NCBI GenBank assembly: GCA_013397935.1 | Contig: VZRN01004397.1 | Location: forward strand, 1,299,861 to 1,363,860 | From: Dasyornis broadbenti | Taxonomy: Eukaryota > Chordata > Aves > Passeriformes > Dasyornithidae | Length of the DNA stretch: 64,000 nt | Direction: 5' to 3' | Shown: positions 24,001 through 36,502 of the stretch, in pieces | Position numbering within the stretch: the first letter of the stretch is position 1 | Layout of the letters: every line of letters begins with the position of its first letter | Translations under genes and position numbers: made by a program | Notes under the pieces: generated by a model | Told to the model about the DNA's origin: nothing | Database searches by the model: none | The model's input: only the letters and a program-made list of their open reading frames with translations

Positions 24001-25477
24001 AATCTATATTTTTAGAGTTTGGTCAAAACAAAAGTCCTGTTGATCAGCTTTCTATATTCCTATTGTTGTCTAAAAGATTAAACAAATGAGCCTGAAATTG
24101 AATAAACATTTTGACAAATTTGTGTATGAGGGGCAGAGCCACTACTTCCTCTTCATATCAAAGTAGCAGCAGTACACACAAACAAATATAATTCTGTTGG
24201 GATTTCATAAATCTATGTAAATAAAACAATGGAAGAAGATTAACAGACAGCCCCCAGCAGTGGAACTCTGAATTGCCTTCTTTTTTTCTCCCCAAAATGA
24301 GGAAACTACACAGTACATTTAAATTATGTAGAAAGTATTATAAATGTCTTTTGCAGCAGAAACAGATATTATGCCAAACCGCAGCTATATGCCATGTCTA
24401 AGGACAGATTAGACATCTTTTAGAGTCAGTTGTCAGTAGAAGATTACAAAATATTATTCAAGACTGAAGACGACTGGCAGAAGAGAATATATTTTTATCC
24501 AAGAATAACCCATTTTTGAATTTTTCAAAGTTGTGTGTGATTCTTTTTTTAAATCTTATGGTTAAAAAAAAATTGCAGCTTTCAATCAGACATCCTTATA
24601 AAAAGAATAGATGTTAATAAAATACATTCATCCCATCATATGTTAAAGGTGACCCTGTTAGAAAAATAGATTATGATGAGGTTGGAAAATTGTAATGGGC
24701 TGTATTAAATGGCTCTATTTGAAATATGTTAAAGTCAGCTGCTAAACAGCAAATTGAAAAAAATTATATTAAAGGTCACAATCAAAGAAATACTTTGGAC
24801 TCAGTTAGCAAACAAAAAAATCACTATTTTACTGAAAAGTCCTTCTTTATATATTTGTATATATATATGCACACAAATATTGAAAACAGATACACAACTC
24901 ACAAAATATTCATACATAACTACCTTTTTCTTTCTGACTTAATTAGTCTGTAATTAAGATTAGAGTAATCACCCTGGGGCAGAGTACACCGGATTTACAT
25001 TGCTCTGAGAAACAAAAGTTTGGCTCCCAACTTTAAAACTTAATACTTCTTTACTTATTTAACAGTTAATTACAAAACAGTTTCAGAAAAATTAAACTAG
25101 AAAGAAGCAGAACACTAGAAGAACTTATTGTAGTGCTTTTTATCTGCTGAATGAACCTCAGTATTTCATGATATTCCCACAGAATGGGAATGAATTTTTT
25201 AAAATATTTTAGTTTCCAAACAAGAAAAGTTACATTCTCTGAAACCACTTCAGGATAAATTTGAAACTCTTTGGGGAAAAAGGGAAAAAAAAAGTTAAAA
25301 AAAATTATACTTTATTTTTTCTTCATCTTATAAGGTGATCCTAAAATGTGTCAGAGAAGACAAATAACTAAATAATGATGCTCATATGCAGAGCTCAAAA
25401 AAAAAAATAAAATTAAAAACCCAACCAAACAAAAAGCATTATCTTTCGGATTATTAGTCAAACAAGAAATTCTGAAG
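24001..25477. other. Unique A+T-rich non-coding DNA
   Basis: No gene was recognised. TA-rich runs occur near 24848-24869. A-rich simple sequence occurs at 25287-25310 and 25398-25434, just upstream of the CR1 scrap. Confidence 0.55.
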
Positions 25478-25727
25478 GTGCCTCACCACCCTCATATTAA
25501 ATAATTTCTTCCTACCATCTAAAATAAATCTGTCTTCTTTTAGCTTAAAACCATTCTTTCTTGTCCTATCAGTCTCTGCCCATGTAAAAAGTCACTTTAT
25601 CTCTTTTTCACAAATCCCCTCTATATACTAAAATGCTGCAATGAGGTCTCCCTGGAGCCTTCTCCTCTCCAGGCTGAACAACCCCAACTCTCCCAGCCTG
25701 TCTCCATAGGAGAGGTGCTCCATTCCT
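25478..25727 (-). mobile_element. CR1 LINE fragment, minus strand, lacking its 3' end
   Basis: Read on the minus strand, the segment contains GGAGCACCTCTCCTATGGAG, GGGGTTGTTCAGCCTGGAGA and GAAGGCTCCAGGGAGACC, followed by the RAGGAAGAAATTATTTAAT and GGGTGGTGAGGCACCTTC blocks. That is the order found near the 3' end of avian CR1. The match ends at the GGCAC block, so the final roughly 150 bp with the ATTCTATG repeats are absent. Because CR1 inserts by priming at its 3' end, that loss must be secondary. Confidence 0.9.
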
Positions 25728-27121
25728 TCTCCCAAGCCAGCCCACTGAGTGATGCAAGCCAAAGCTGTAACTGGTAGTAAACCCCATGGAAGGAGCCTCC
25801 ATCTCCTTGTTAGTGACCTTGCTGATAAAATCCAAGTTTTCCCTAACTACTTCATATGAGTGTGTAAAGTGCAGTTTTCCAAAAGCACAAAATTTGGCCA
25901 AATATGAGAATGGCAGGAGACACAGCCACAAAACAGAGCACAGAAAGCTCCTTTTCTACTAAATGCCTTGCTCCAAAGCAGAGGGATGCTTGAGCTGTTC
26001 AAAGAGAAATGTACCAGAAATTTCCTTTGTTTTCTTGTATAGGGTTAAAAGGGTATTTCTGCTTCTTTTCGATCTTGCTTACTGAAAATAACCAGATTGT
26101 TTTTGAAAGGAACTTCAAGAGAAGGACAGAATAAAAGGAAAAAAATCAGCTGAAGCAAATACCCATTTGGGAAAACTTTAACCCATGTACTTAAAACATA
26201 GCAAAACCTTCACAAGCTGAAATATTTTTCATAATATGGAGTATATCTAATACAAAATATCAAACAATCACAATATGCATACCAAGAAAAATATCAAAGA
26301 CCATGCCACAGTAAAGTATTCCAGCATCTATGTTGAACAGCATCCAAGGCAAGGAGATATCTCTAGCAGCAGCTTGGCTTTGGTCACTCCAGCACTCAGG
26401 GACCAGGGCAGATGGTACCACCGTGACCCTAGACAAGGCTACAACTTCTGAAGGGAAGCCTTAACCAAGCAATTACTATGTAAAAACGCCAACCAGAAAT
26501 ATGTGGATGTCCTCAGATCAATATTCTTCTAGCTACCAGTGTGGGCAGCATTCCTCATGAGTGATTGTAGGTGTTACCTTGCAAGTCTGAAAGCTTGCTG
26601 GTGAACCAGAAGAGTTCAAGACCAGCACAATTTTTAGTATGTAAACACTGGACATTGCAAACATATCAAAAGCATGATTCAAAAAGAAAGTGCACACAGA
26701 AAAACCCTGAGTGTTTTCAGTGACTTCCACAATCAGGGGCTTTCTACAGACTTTATTTTTTGTTTGAAAAATTATCATAGCATATATCAGAGAAAATACC
26801 TGACTTATTATAAGATGCACCCAAAACATTTTAGTCCACTTAAGATGTAAGAAGAAACTAAAATTTTCGTTGTTGATATCATAAATACCTCTTTTCTTGA
26901 TGCCTCTTTGCACTTCATGCAATGAGAAGTGGTGCCTCTTAAAAAATTGTAACATTCTCAAGACATTCCCATTGAAAAATCGTTATATGGAAAAGTCCTT
27001 CATCCTTCACACAAACTGTGGGCCTTCTTTCATTCTCATAATAATTTTTTGGGCATTTGTTTTCTCTTCTGGGGAGCAAAAAGCTTTTCAAGTCCAGGTG
27101 TCACAATATTTACAAAACTAA
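25728..27121. other. Unique non-coding DNA
   Basis: No gene was recognised. The minus-strand frame at 26533-26961 (142 codons) and the one at 25608-25931, partly antisense to the CR1 scrap, have no family resemblance. A more G+C-rich stretch at 26335-26460 could be a decayed repeat but could not be named. Confidence 0.5.
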
Positions 27122-27165
27122 AACCTCTCAATTTCACTATCTGTAAAAAGGGAATGGTTGAATTC
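27122..27165 (-). repeat. MIR- or L2-like ancient repeat scrap, minus strand
   Basis: CCTCTCAATTTCACTATCTG followed by TAAAAAGGGAATGGTTG resembles the reverse complement of the MIR/L2 block 'ATTTTACAGATGAGGAAACTGAGG'. It is short and diverged, so the family cannot be fixed. Confidence 0.45.
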
Positions 27166-29439
27166 CACCATGTCTTCAGAAGGTCAGGAAGGATTGCATA
27201 TCCAGGATTAAGGTACAAATCAAGTTTCAGCTTTGACTTGAAAGGCAAAACTGAACGTGGAATATTAGGGGTGATCTGTAAAAAAATATTACTGTGAGTA
27301 TTTTTGGCAGGGGAAATAGTATATGAAGATATATATTTGTATCACAGATCAGGTTTTTTAGTTTGTAGGATTATAGCATTAGTTATTTTAACCTCGGTCT
27401 CAACATTCAAATAAGAAAGACATTATGCATGTTATTGCACACATCTTCAGCTACAAGGGCAAAAAAATTTCCTCTGATTTTTTAGATTTAAGAAAGAAAC
27501 AAACAAAAAAGGTAACCAGACTTCCATGCCTTTTGAGCAGGAATTTACAAAGGCTGCAAATTTGCTGTGCCGTCATCCAAAGCAAATTAAAATGGTTGAG
27601 TTACTATGGAAAATGCTCCAAACAAAATTCATAATGGACATTCTAAAGGAACATTGGCTCTGGCAGTGACAATGACTGCCTCTGTAATAATGTATTTCAA
27701 ATTATTTCGCTGACTAAATGCTTCAAAGAACACAAGAAAATATCAATTTTTAAGTGCTGGTTCAGCTGAGCATTTTAGGTGAATGTAGCCTCCAAAGCAT
27801 TTTAGATGGCTCTCTTTCCCAGACAGAGATGATCAGCGTTTGACACATGGAAAGCCTGACTCTTCCTTCACATGTACCAGTACAATAGTGCTGATTTCAG
27901 CGCTGTTACTCCTGTGTTTGAACAGTGTACATGAGAGGAGAATCAGGCTCAGCATGTGCAATAACCCACCAGAACACTTTGCATTCCTGTTCGCCATCCT
28001 GTTGATGAATGAGCTGCTGCACGGTTCTCTGAGGGCCATTGACTTTTGAATCAAAATGATGATACGATTGTGCTGCTGCATTTGCATGTTCTTGCACCTT
28101 CTAAATTTAAATGAAAACAGGGCCCACAGAAACAACAACAACAAAAAAAACCTGGCAGCATTTTTTAAACACGAAAAGTAGAATGAATGAATCCATTCCA
28201 ATAGGATCCAGTCTAGTTCATATGACTTAATCATATTGCTATTGTCCTACCTGATAAGTTTATCTGTAGCATATAAACTACAGAACAGGACACTCAGGAA
28301 ACTTCCTAAATCCTGACTATATTCTGCTAGAACTTTTTTCCTGTCATCCCCTGTTTTATATCATGGGCAAATGTCCAGGTGACCAGCCCCTCAGGTGAAT
28401 GATCTGATTACTCAAACACAGCTGTAGTAGGCCTATAAGCTTGCATTTCACTCTCTCTCCCATAGATCCTACGGGTAGGATTCCAGCTCCCAGTTTCCTC
28501 TGACAGTGACACTTCTAAGGGTGTCTTAAACTCACGCTTCTGCTGATCTGGGCAGGGCCAAGAACAGAACAAACCCTGCACTGTGACCATTCCCAACCAA
28601 CCAGAAAAAGCAAACTAAGCATAAGTACTATCTGCTCAGCTCTGAAAGTGCCATGCCACTGTGAGCTCTTCAAGCTGCAGACAATTGATAACAAAGGAAT
28701 TTAATTGTTTTTAAAAAGAATGCAGCTATCTATGATCAGCAGGTACAGTAGAGAGATTTAAATTCAAATTTATACCAATGCCCCATTGTGAAAATGTGTG
28801 TCAGCCTATATGTGTGCAAGATGCTCAGTCCTAGGGAAAGACCTTGTTCTTAAACCTAATTCTGGGTCAATGAACCTTAGTTCATATGAACAATACTATT
28901 TTAACAATAACCTGGGTTTATTGCCCTAGAAATATAATATTAATAACCATCACTGATGAATGTGATAGTGCACTCAGAACTGCTAGCTGATCACATTTAG
29001 TACCAGAGAATGTTTCACTATGCTATGGAGGAAGGACTGTACTATCTATTAATTTAAAATGTCTTTTTTCCTTCTCCTCCCAAGATTTGGAGCATCTGAA
29101 TATAAATGTTGGCACAGCCTGTCATGCACAAAATCTTGGCAGCTGACTATGCTGTGCAATAGAGATATTGAATTCAATATAAACAATATTGCAACGTTTC
29201 AAAATGCTTATGTATTTTTTTATTATCTTGTCCCTTTCTGTTTACAGTCATTCTTGCACAGTCTGTCACCAATAGAAATTTAGCAGGTTTTGGGATAGGG
29301 TGTATACTAGCACTTGTTCTACCTTATGAAATGGAAAGCAACAAGAAATAGTCTGGCGCACATGTACTAAAGCCATTTATAGATTCCACCTTAAGATCTG
29401 ACTTGGTACAGCTCCATAAAAACCAAATGCACATCTCAG
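27166..29439. other. Unique non-coding DNA
   Basis: No gene or repeat was supported. A POU-octamer-type ATTTGCAT word lies at 28079-28086 in a TGCTGCATTTGCATGTTC context. The frame at 27833-28234 (minus, 133 codons) has no recognisable domain. Confidence 0.55.
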
Positions 29440-29700
29440 GCCAATAGGCCATCTCATTTTCAATTATCACGAAGCCAGATTAAGTGCCCTGTCAGCTTTT
29501 TCAGCCCCACAGTTTCAACAAAGCCTCTCCCTATCAAGGAAAACGGCTGCAGTCATTGCCCTAACCCTAGGCCACTTATTGTTATACTCTTTAATTTAAA
29601 AAATAAATAGAAGTTCTTCATGCAAACGTTTGCCAAATGGGATAAGATTGCCTTCAAAAATAGCTTTCTACAGGGAAGCTTCTGAAGGAACTGAAATAGG
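29440..29700. promoter_or_regulatory. Candidate conserved non-coding element
   Basis: A repeat-free block of even composition containing AAAACGGCTGCAGTCATTG, CACTTATTGTTATACTC and CAAACGTTTGCCAAATGGG. It is free of microsatellites and has retained CpGs, the look of a constrained enhancer. Evidence is textural only. Confidence 0.25.
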
Positions 29701-30130
29701 GTTTAGGCTGTATTTTTTTTTTTTCCCACCAACTAATTTACTCTTAAGAGAGTCCTATGTGCATCTTAGAGGCACTGGGAGAAGAGATCATTATATTAGT
29801 ATAATCTAATGTTCTGTCATTTTTTTGTTTTCAATTGCCATATATTATTCTCCTACTTTGTTTTTAAATATAAAATGAAATTAACTATATCTGTGAGATT
29901 TTTTCCCAAAGATCAGTTTCCAGTTGATAAAGCAGAATGTGATAAACAGGTTGTATATAACTTTTTCTGACATTACTTTTTATGCCATTGGCTTCTTGAA
30001 TGTCTTATGAGAAGTGATTTAGCCTCCTCGAGATACAGTCCCTGTATCTGCACTGCTATTGATCTGCTTTTTTAAATTTTTTGATGAATATGCTATGTAA
30101 AAAGTAAGAATTAACGGGATTAATAGTCTT
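29701..30130. other. Unique A+T-rich non-coding DNA
   Basis: A T-run of 13 lies at about 29712-29724. No gene or repeat was recognised. Confidence 0.55.
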
Positions 30131-30489
30131 TGAGGGCCAGAACTGTCTAGTCTGATCTTGTATATATCGTAGGCCATGTTATATCATGGCAGTATTATTT
30201 GTGCTGAGCCAAAGACCTTGTGTTAGACAGAGAGCTGAGGACTTTGAAGGACGCGGAATTTAACATAGCCTTGGAAGTTTGTTCCAGAGCTTATTAACAC
30301 CCTACTTCTACCCCATTATTAATCTGTATCTCATACTAATCTGAGTTCATGATAAATCCAAGGCAAATCATTAGTTCTCACCTATCCTTTTTTCTACAAG
30401 ATTAAAAGCCTCTTTTGTACCTGGCATTTTCTCCTTGCCAACCTCCTTACACAGTATGATCAAGTAATTTCTCAGTCTTTTTTCGATAT
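30131..30489 (-). mobile_element. Old CR1-type LINE fragment, minus strand, reptile-like lineage
   Basis: Read on the plus strand, which is the antisense of the element, the block order is as follows: CTAGTCTGATCTTGTATATA, a GTAGGCCATG block, an AAAGACCTTGTGTTAGAC block and TTGGAAGTTTGTTCCAGAGC. After these come TTATTAACACCCTACTTCT, ATTAAAAGCCTCTTTTGTAC, CTGGCATTTTCTCCTTGCC, and CACAGTATGATCAAGTAATT with TCTCAGTCTTTTTTCGAT. This matches the antisense 3' region of the CR1 lineage abundant in turtles and crocodilians. It differs from the bird-specific CR1 copies elsewhere in this window. High divergence fits an insertion that predates the bird radiation. Confidence 0.75.
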
Positions 30490-31375
30490 TATTATTATTA
30501 CTACTGCAAATGGAGTCAGACGGAAAATCTCAGCCTGAACATTGAAATCCTGTGCTTAAATACAAAATGAGAATAGCACAGGGTATCAGCAGTGCTAGCT
30601 CTCCTGTGGTGCCCTGCCAATGTTCTTTAATCTTGATCAGGAAAGACCACCTGCAAGGCTAAGCTGATAGTCTCATTCTTCCTGTCCATTCATTCCTGGG
30701 TCGCTGAGCTCAGTCTGCCAACATGGGTATCAATTAGTGCAAAAAACATCATCAGAATTTCAATTAAGCTGCGCTAGTGTCCCTGCATTTAAAGTACTGT
30801 TGTCAAAATTGTGAAAATTGAGACAAAAAAGCTATGGTCTGTAATTAAGTCTGTCCTTTTTTAGCCTGAGATCAAGTATTTTTCTTAAAAAAAAGTAGAA
30901 GAAAAATTAAATTACTTTCAAAACAGTAGCCAAAAAAATGTAAGACAGTCAATGATGTTATTCCTCCGACTCAAACACATCTTTTATTTTTAAATGACAT
31001 TTCACAGGCCATTAGTTCATAATGTGAAGTACTGTTCTTGGACATTAAGAGTAATAAAAAATCTTTCTGCAGAGAAACCCATGTTCAGGTTACTTTTCTT
31101 CTTAAACATATTTTTAATTTGTAGGCTTAGTGTGAAATTGTTACAGAGACACCCTTGCAGTGATTTACTCTGGCTTGCTTTGAAACAGAAAAATCTTTAG
31201 ACACAACATGTACGTAGATAAAAATGCTAATGAAGGCCAAGGTGCATAAAATTACACAGAAATATTTATACTAAATATGGGCAAAAGTGAAAATTTCCCT
31301 GTCTAGCTGAACTTGAGCATGATTTTGGAATCTAGAAATGAGGTGGATGTACCCTGTTTATAGGGCCTGGTTCTC
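30490..31375. other. Unique non-coding DNA
   Basis: An (ATT)n-like run lies at 30488-30501, at the edge of the old CR1. No gene was recognised in the rest. Confidence 0.55.
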
Positions 31376-32516
31376 ATGCGGAACTTCAATCACCTTGATA
31401 TTTGACGGAAAGCAGAAGCACAGCTCGGCACACACAGTCCAGAAAGTTCCTGCAAAGCATTGATGAAAACTTTTTGACTCAGATGGTGGAGGATCCAGGG
31501 AGGAGAGGTGTGGGCTGGACCTTGTACTAGCAAACAAAGAAAGACTGTTTAGGGATGCGGAAGTTGGGGACCGCCTTGGTTGCTGTGCCCAGAAGATGGC
31601 AAGATTCAGGATACTGCAGAGAGGAAGCAGGACAATAAATAGCATTAGAGCTCTGGACATCAGGAGAGATAACTCTGGGGTCTTCAAGGACCTACTCAGA
31701 GGAACACCTCAGATTAGGGCTCTTGAAGGTAGGGGTAGGTCCAAGAAACTCATTAATATTCAAGCATCACTTTCTCCAAGCTCAAGATCAGTGCATCTCT
31801 GAGTAAATCCAAGCAACGTAGGCAGCAGACTTGCATGGACGAGTAAGAAACTTCTGACAAATCTCAAATGGAAGACAGAAGTTTTCAGAATATGGAAAAA
31901 AGGACAGATCCCTTGGGAGGAATGTAGGGTAATTTATGCAGGGATGTGACAGGGAAGGCTAAGGTCCACTTGGAATTAAATCTGGCAAGGAATGTCAAGG
32001 AGAACAAGAAGGGCTTTTTCAAGTACATCAGTAGCAAAAGGAAGACTAGGGAAATGTGGGTCCATTGCTGAATGAGGTGGGTGCCCTGGTGATGAAACAT
32101 GGAGTTACTGAATACCTTCTTTTCTTCAGAAAGCCAGCATTCAGGAATCCCAGACTCTGAAGGAAAGAGAGAAAGCCTAGTCTCCTCCCTTTGTTGAAGA
32201 GGATCAGGATAGAAATCATTTAGGCAAACTTGGCATCCACAAATCCATGGTCTCCAATGGGGTGCAGCCACTGGGTGCTGAGGGAGCTGGCAGATGCTAT
32301 GGCTAAGCCACTCCATCATATTTGAAAAGTTGCGGAGAACAGGAGAGATGCCTGAGGGCTGGAGGAAAGCCGATGTCAGTGCAGTCTTCACAAAGGGCAA
32401 GAAGGAGGACTCAAGAAACTAGAGGCCAGTCAGCCTCACCTCCATCCCTGGAAAGGTGATGGAACAGCTTATTCTGCATCTCATCTCCAAGTATTTGGAG
32501 AAAAAGAAGACTGATG
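31376..32516 (+). mobile_element. CR1 LINE fragment: endonuclease end to early reverse-transcriptase region of ORF2
   Basis: The fragment starts in the endonuclease part of CR1 ORF2 (GAACTTCAATCACCTTGATA, the 'DFNHPDI' region). It continues through the block that normally encodes the catalytic Ser-Asp-His motif (here GCTGTGCCCAGAAGATGG, which no longer encodes it). It then passes the linker (CAAGTACATCAGTAGCAAAA) and ends after the block encoding WRKAxVxxVFxKGKKED and SLTSIPGKVMEQ. Frameshifts and stops are present, so it is a dead copy. Both ends of the element are missing. The 171-codon minus-strand frame at 31885-32400 is antisense to it and not a gene. Confidence 0.93.
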
Positions 32517-34271
32517 GTAAAAGGCTCTAGCAACTGTCTCATTCGCCTCACAAACAGTCCAAACTCCAATATTAGTTTTGTTCTGACTGATTACCTGACA
32601 TGTACACCCAAGTACAAGTGAAATAAGTACTGTTCCTCTAAATAGCTCAATATAGCTTTTTTTTTAAATTTTATTTTATTTTTTTTTTTTTTTTTTAAGT
32701 TTAGTACTTTAGTTTTCAAACACATGCATTGGTTTGTAAGAGAACTCTGGTCTCTTTAATCTATACCTTGACAACACGAACCTTCTTTTTCTTTTTGATA
32801 AAACTTGTGTCTATATTGCAGAACAAAAATGTGTAAATCCGCATAGCAATTGGGTTTAATATTTTGCATCTTTGCTTTTGCTAGTTTTCCAGAACATTGG
32901 CCTAGTGTTGTCATATTATCACAGCATCTCAGCTACTTGTCATGAAACATCATATCCTGGAAAATAATGAGTTTCAAAATAAAGATGAAAGGAAACTTTC
33001 TTACAAAAAGCCTTTCTGTGGATGCACTCTTTGCTTTGGGAAATCTGTGTTTCAGTGTCTCTCCTTGGTATCCCACAAAGGTAAGACATCACAAATCCCA
33101 AATTTGATTATTTTCATTGCAGTGTTCCTGCCAGACATCTTGGGGAAATTTTTGGAGGTCTCTATTTTGAGAGATTCAAGTCTCACCCACTTGTGTATCA
33201 GGTTTTCAGACAGTTTCTTGCTCAAGCTCTATGTTTGCTGTGCAGGAAAGTTACAGAATTCTCAACCCTTGTTAAGAAAAATGTCAGATTTTAACAAACA
33301 TTTAGCAAATACAGCTTCCTGGTTATGGAACCATGTATATAAAAATTCTATATATCCTTAAATATACACTTCTCTAAATTATTGGAAATAAAACTACATG
33401 AGAAAAATAAGACTGAAAACCTGTTGACATAGTAAATATCGTTTATAGACTGTAGATCAATAAAACAAAAACTAAGATTTGTATCTTGGCAAACTTACCA
33501 TTTCTAGTACAATATAATGCTCAGCTTTATAGATTAACCAAAATCTTACCAAGGGTTTATAGCTCCACCACTTACAAATAAACATTTAAATGTCAAGAAA
33601 CTAAAGGAAATGTTGAATATATTCTATATTCTACCAGCATGGTCCACAAGGATCTCCCCCATGATAGCTGTCTGGTTTTATCAATGGTTTTTGCTGTTTT
33701 TCTAGTAAGGCAGTCTTCAATAAAAAGACTTTTAAGTCAGCATTGAAAAGGGCACTGAAGCATTTTTGAACAAAACATGAAAAGCCATCCACTACAACCA
33801 GGCATATATTATTTGGTAGAAAATGTAAGACCCAGCTTCCTGCATTTTAAGATTCCTGAGTAAATTTCATGTTTTCTAGTGAACTAAAGGCTGGAAGAGA
33901 GCTGTCAGCTACATACTGTGGTTCAAGAATTGTGATGATTACATTTAGTATCTCTCTCAAAGACAGAGCACTGTCCAAGCATTCAAACACAGAGGCTGAG
34001 AACCACAGATGTAAACTGTGGATGCACAAGATGAGAAATTTGAACTCTGAGGCTACATAAAACTTTTTTATGACCTTTATGCATTTATAGTGCTGCTGTG
34101 TTCTCAGTCATTAAACAGAGTGAACAAAGAGAATATCCACAAAACTGTCCTTTGCCAACTTTCCAGATTTCCACACAGAAATCTGCCCAGGCATTCAAGC
34201 AGCTTTAACCTCTGCCAAGATCTCTCAAGAGCTCCAGGATCTTCAGCCAACAGTTTACAAAGGCCAGAGAA

Positions 34272-34295
34272 GGAGCGGGGGCTGGAGCGGGGGTT
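34272..34295. repeat. Tandem duplication, 12 bp x 2, G-rich
   Basis: GGAGCGGGGGCT is followed directly by GGAGCGGGGGTT, 11 of 12 positions identical. It contains two runs of five G and two CpGs, unusual in this A+T-rich setting. Confidence 0.85.
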
Positions 34296-34969
34296 TTGGT
34301 AGCTGAGAATGGCACTGAAGCTTACAGAAAGATACCAAAGTGTATCTTCGGCCTTGCACATTTCATTTAATTCTCAGATGTAAACCTTTCTTATCATAAA
34401 ACCATCTCACCTCTGTAAAGTGCATACAACAGCCTGTCATCAAGTGGAACCTGCCTAATCTATATCTTGGCCTCAATCCTCATCTTTGCTGTAGCCAGAT
34501 TTCATTGCACTGTGGCCAGATATAAAGTGGCCAAGGCTCAAATTTGAAAGCCAACAGCAGGAGAACCCCAGGAGGGCAGGGAATGCCTCTGGTGGCACAC
34601 TTAAAATGGAAGGATGAATTTCTATCCACCTCCATGAAACAGGTGTCTCTAGGGAAATGTGGTAAGTACAAACTGCACCCCACTCTAGAAGAAATAACTT
34701 TTACTTTTGAACAACCTCAGATACATAACCAAAAAGGAGCTAGCACAAAGCTTTCAGCATAATCTGAGATCAAAATACAAAACTCATAATGGCATGGCAC
34801 ACCACATGCATTTGAGAAACCCCCTATAAAGCTTCAGTTCAATAAACTGATTAGTGGATTATAGTGATAAAGCTGTATGGAGGTCCTTTTTTTGTTCTTT
34901 GACAGGTATGGTGCTCCTAATATTGTGCATGCTAATAGCTGACAGTCGACTTCATACTGCTTAATGAAA

Positions 34970-35020
34970 CAGGCAGGACCCAGACTCCTAGGGCCCAGTG
35001 CCCATCAGGCTATGCCCCAT
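34970..35020 (+). repeat. Possible MIR-like SINE tail scrap
   Basis: AGGACCCAGACTCCTAGGGC followed by CCAGTGCCCATCAGGCTATG resembles the 'GAACCCAGGAGTCCTGGCTCCCAG' tail and 'TAACCACTAGGCCA' block of MIR-type SINEs. It is short, so this is a tentative call. Confidence 0.3.
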
Positions 35021-36475
35021 AATCTGTATCTGACAGGAAGAATCTAGTAGATGTGTTCCACCACTGATCATTTAATCTTCAATCCAATTGTAAAGATGCA
35101 GTTTACTTAGTGAAAACTTTTTCGTTTTATACAACGGGAGTAAAATCTTAGTCTTTATCATGGAGAAAGTGTATAGGCACATGGAAAAACTTTGAAGAGG
35201 CGTTTCCTCAAATATTTCAATTCAGGCACATGCAAAGTATGTATATGTATGTGTATAAATACAGTGAAATCATAGACCCAAAAACATTTATCTGAGTTCC
35301 AGTGCCAGCAGGTGTGGAACCCACCCAGTGCCCACCTTTGTGGTTGCTGCAAGAGCTAAGGATTCACAGGCACAAAAGATATTTCCTACATCCATAACAT
35401 AAAAAGGTCTGGTTACTGCTACAGAAATAGCAGCAGGAGTCACAAGGTGTCACACACCCCCAGCACTCTCATGACTGGGTTAGAAATGCCAAGGTTACAG
35501 CTAGAACCAGCACTTGAAATAAAGCTTAAAGAAATAGCAAGCCCAGTATGAATGGGGTTTAAAGCTATAAGCAGAAAGTTTTCTCTTTCTGCTTGGTACC
35601 TGCCAATGTAGGAAAACATAGGTTTGATTGTCCTTGATAATTAAATGCACTCAATTATCAATTACTTCTCTGAATGGGAACCATCTGTAAGATCCTGAGT
35701 ATTTTATCATCCTCTGAGACAAAGCAGACTCCTGAGGAAATATACAGTGCTTCAGTAAATATGATCTCCGGATATCATATCATGCTTACAATGATGTGTG
35801 TCAGGATTTTTTATACATTATGGTCACAAAATATACGTACAATTTGCAAGCTACCCACTCAAACACCCAAAACAGTTAATCGGTGTTTTAAGTCTTTTGT
35901 GTCTTTTTTGTACTTGTTGCCTGCAGGTGGACAGGCAACTCACCCCAGGATTGCCTGGCATCTCTTTGCAAGCTTTTTTTTCATTTACTTATAGTGTGGT
36001 CCACTTTCACCTTATGCACTGTCAGCTTCCTGATCGGTATCCACTTCAGCCTGAAAATCTAGCATGTACTAGAAGATTTGAATTGAAAATTATATTTTGT
36101 TTCTGAATAGGGAAAAAAGATACAGTTTTGTTCTCGTGGAACAAAATTTACTTTGGTACCCTTAATGTCCCATATGCTAGCACAGAGACTTGACTTCAGG
36201 TGGTCAAGTGACAATATTGGGCTTCAGTAGCTTCAGAGCTCTCATGAGGAATTTCCTTTCACGGTGATTACTGGTGGATAAAGCCTAATGGCCTGTAATT
36301 AGGTCTCTCACCTGACATGTAGCACCTGAAAGAGCTACAGCTTGCCTGACCTAGTTGTCCCTGTTCCAGTAACAGCCAGTGAGGAAGGGTAGCCAATTCT
36401 CAAGGGTAATTCACCCCAGTCTAAGTCAGGTGTCTAGTGCAGGTGGGTTGAATTATCTTTGTCAGGTTCCTTTGT

Positions 36476-36502
36476 CTTGCACTGATTGCCTTGCACTGAT
36501 TG
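36476..36502. repeat. Tandem duplication, 14 bp x 2
   Basis: CTTGCACTGATTG occurs at 36476-36488 and 36490-36502 with a single intervening C. It is a perfect small duplication. Confidence 0.9.

Noticed and set aside
31885..32400. 171-codon minus-strand open frame as a gene
   Set aside because: It is antisense to a recognisable CR1 ORF2 fragment.
32942..33361. 139-codon plus-strand open frame with several Cys residues as a small secreted protein or zinc-finger
   Set aside because: Cys spacing fits no zinc-finger pattern, there is no signal peptide, and composition is that of surrounding non-coding DNA.
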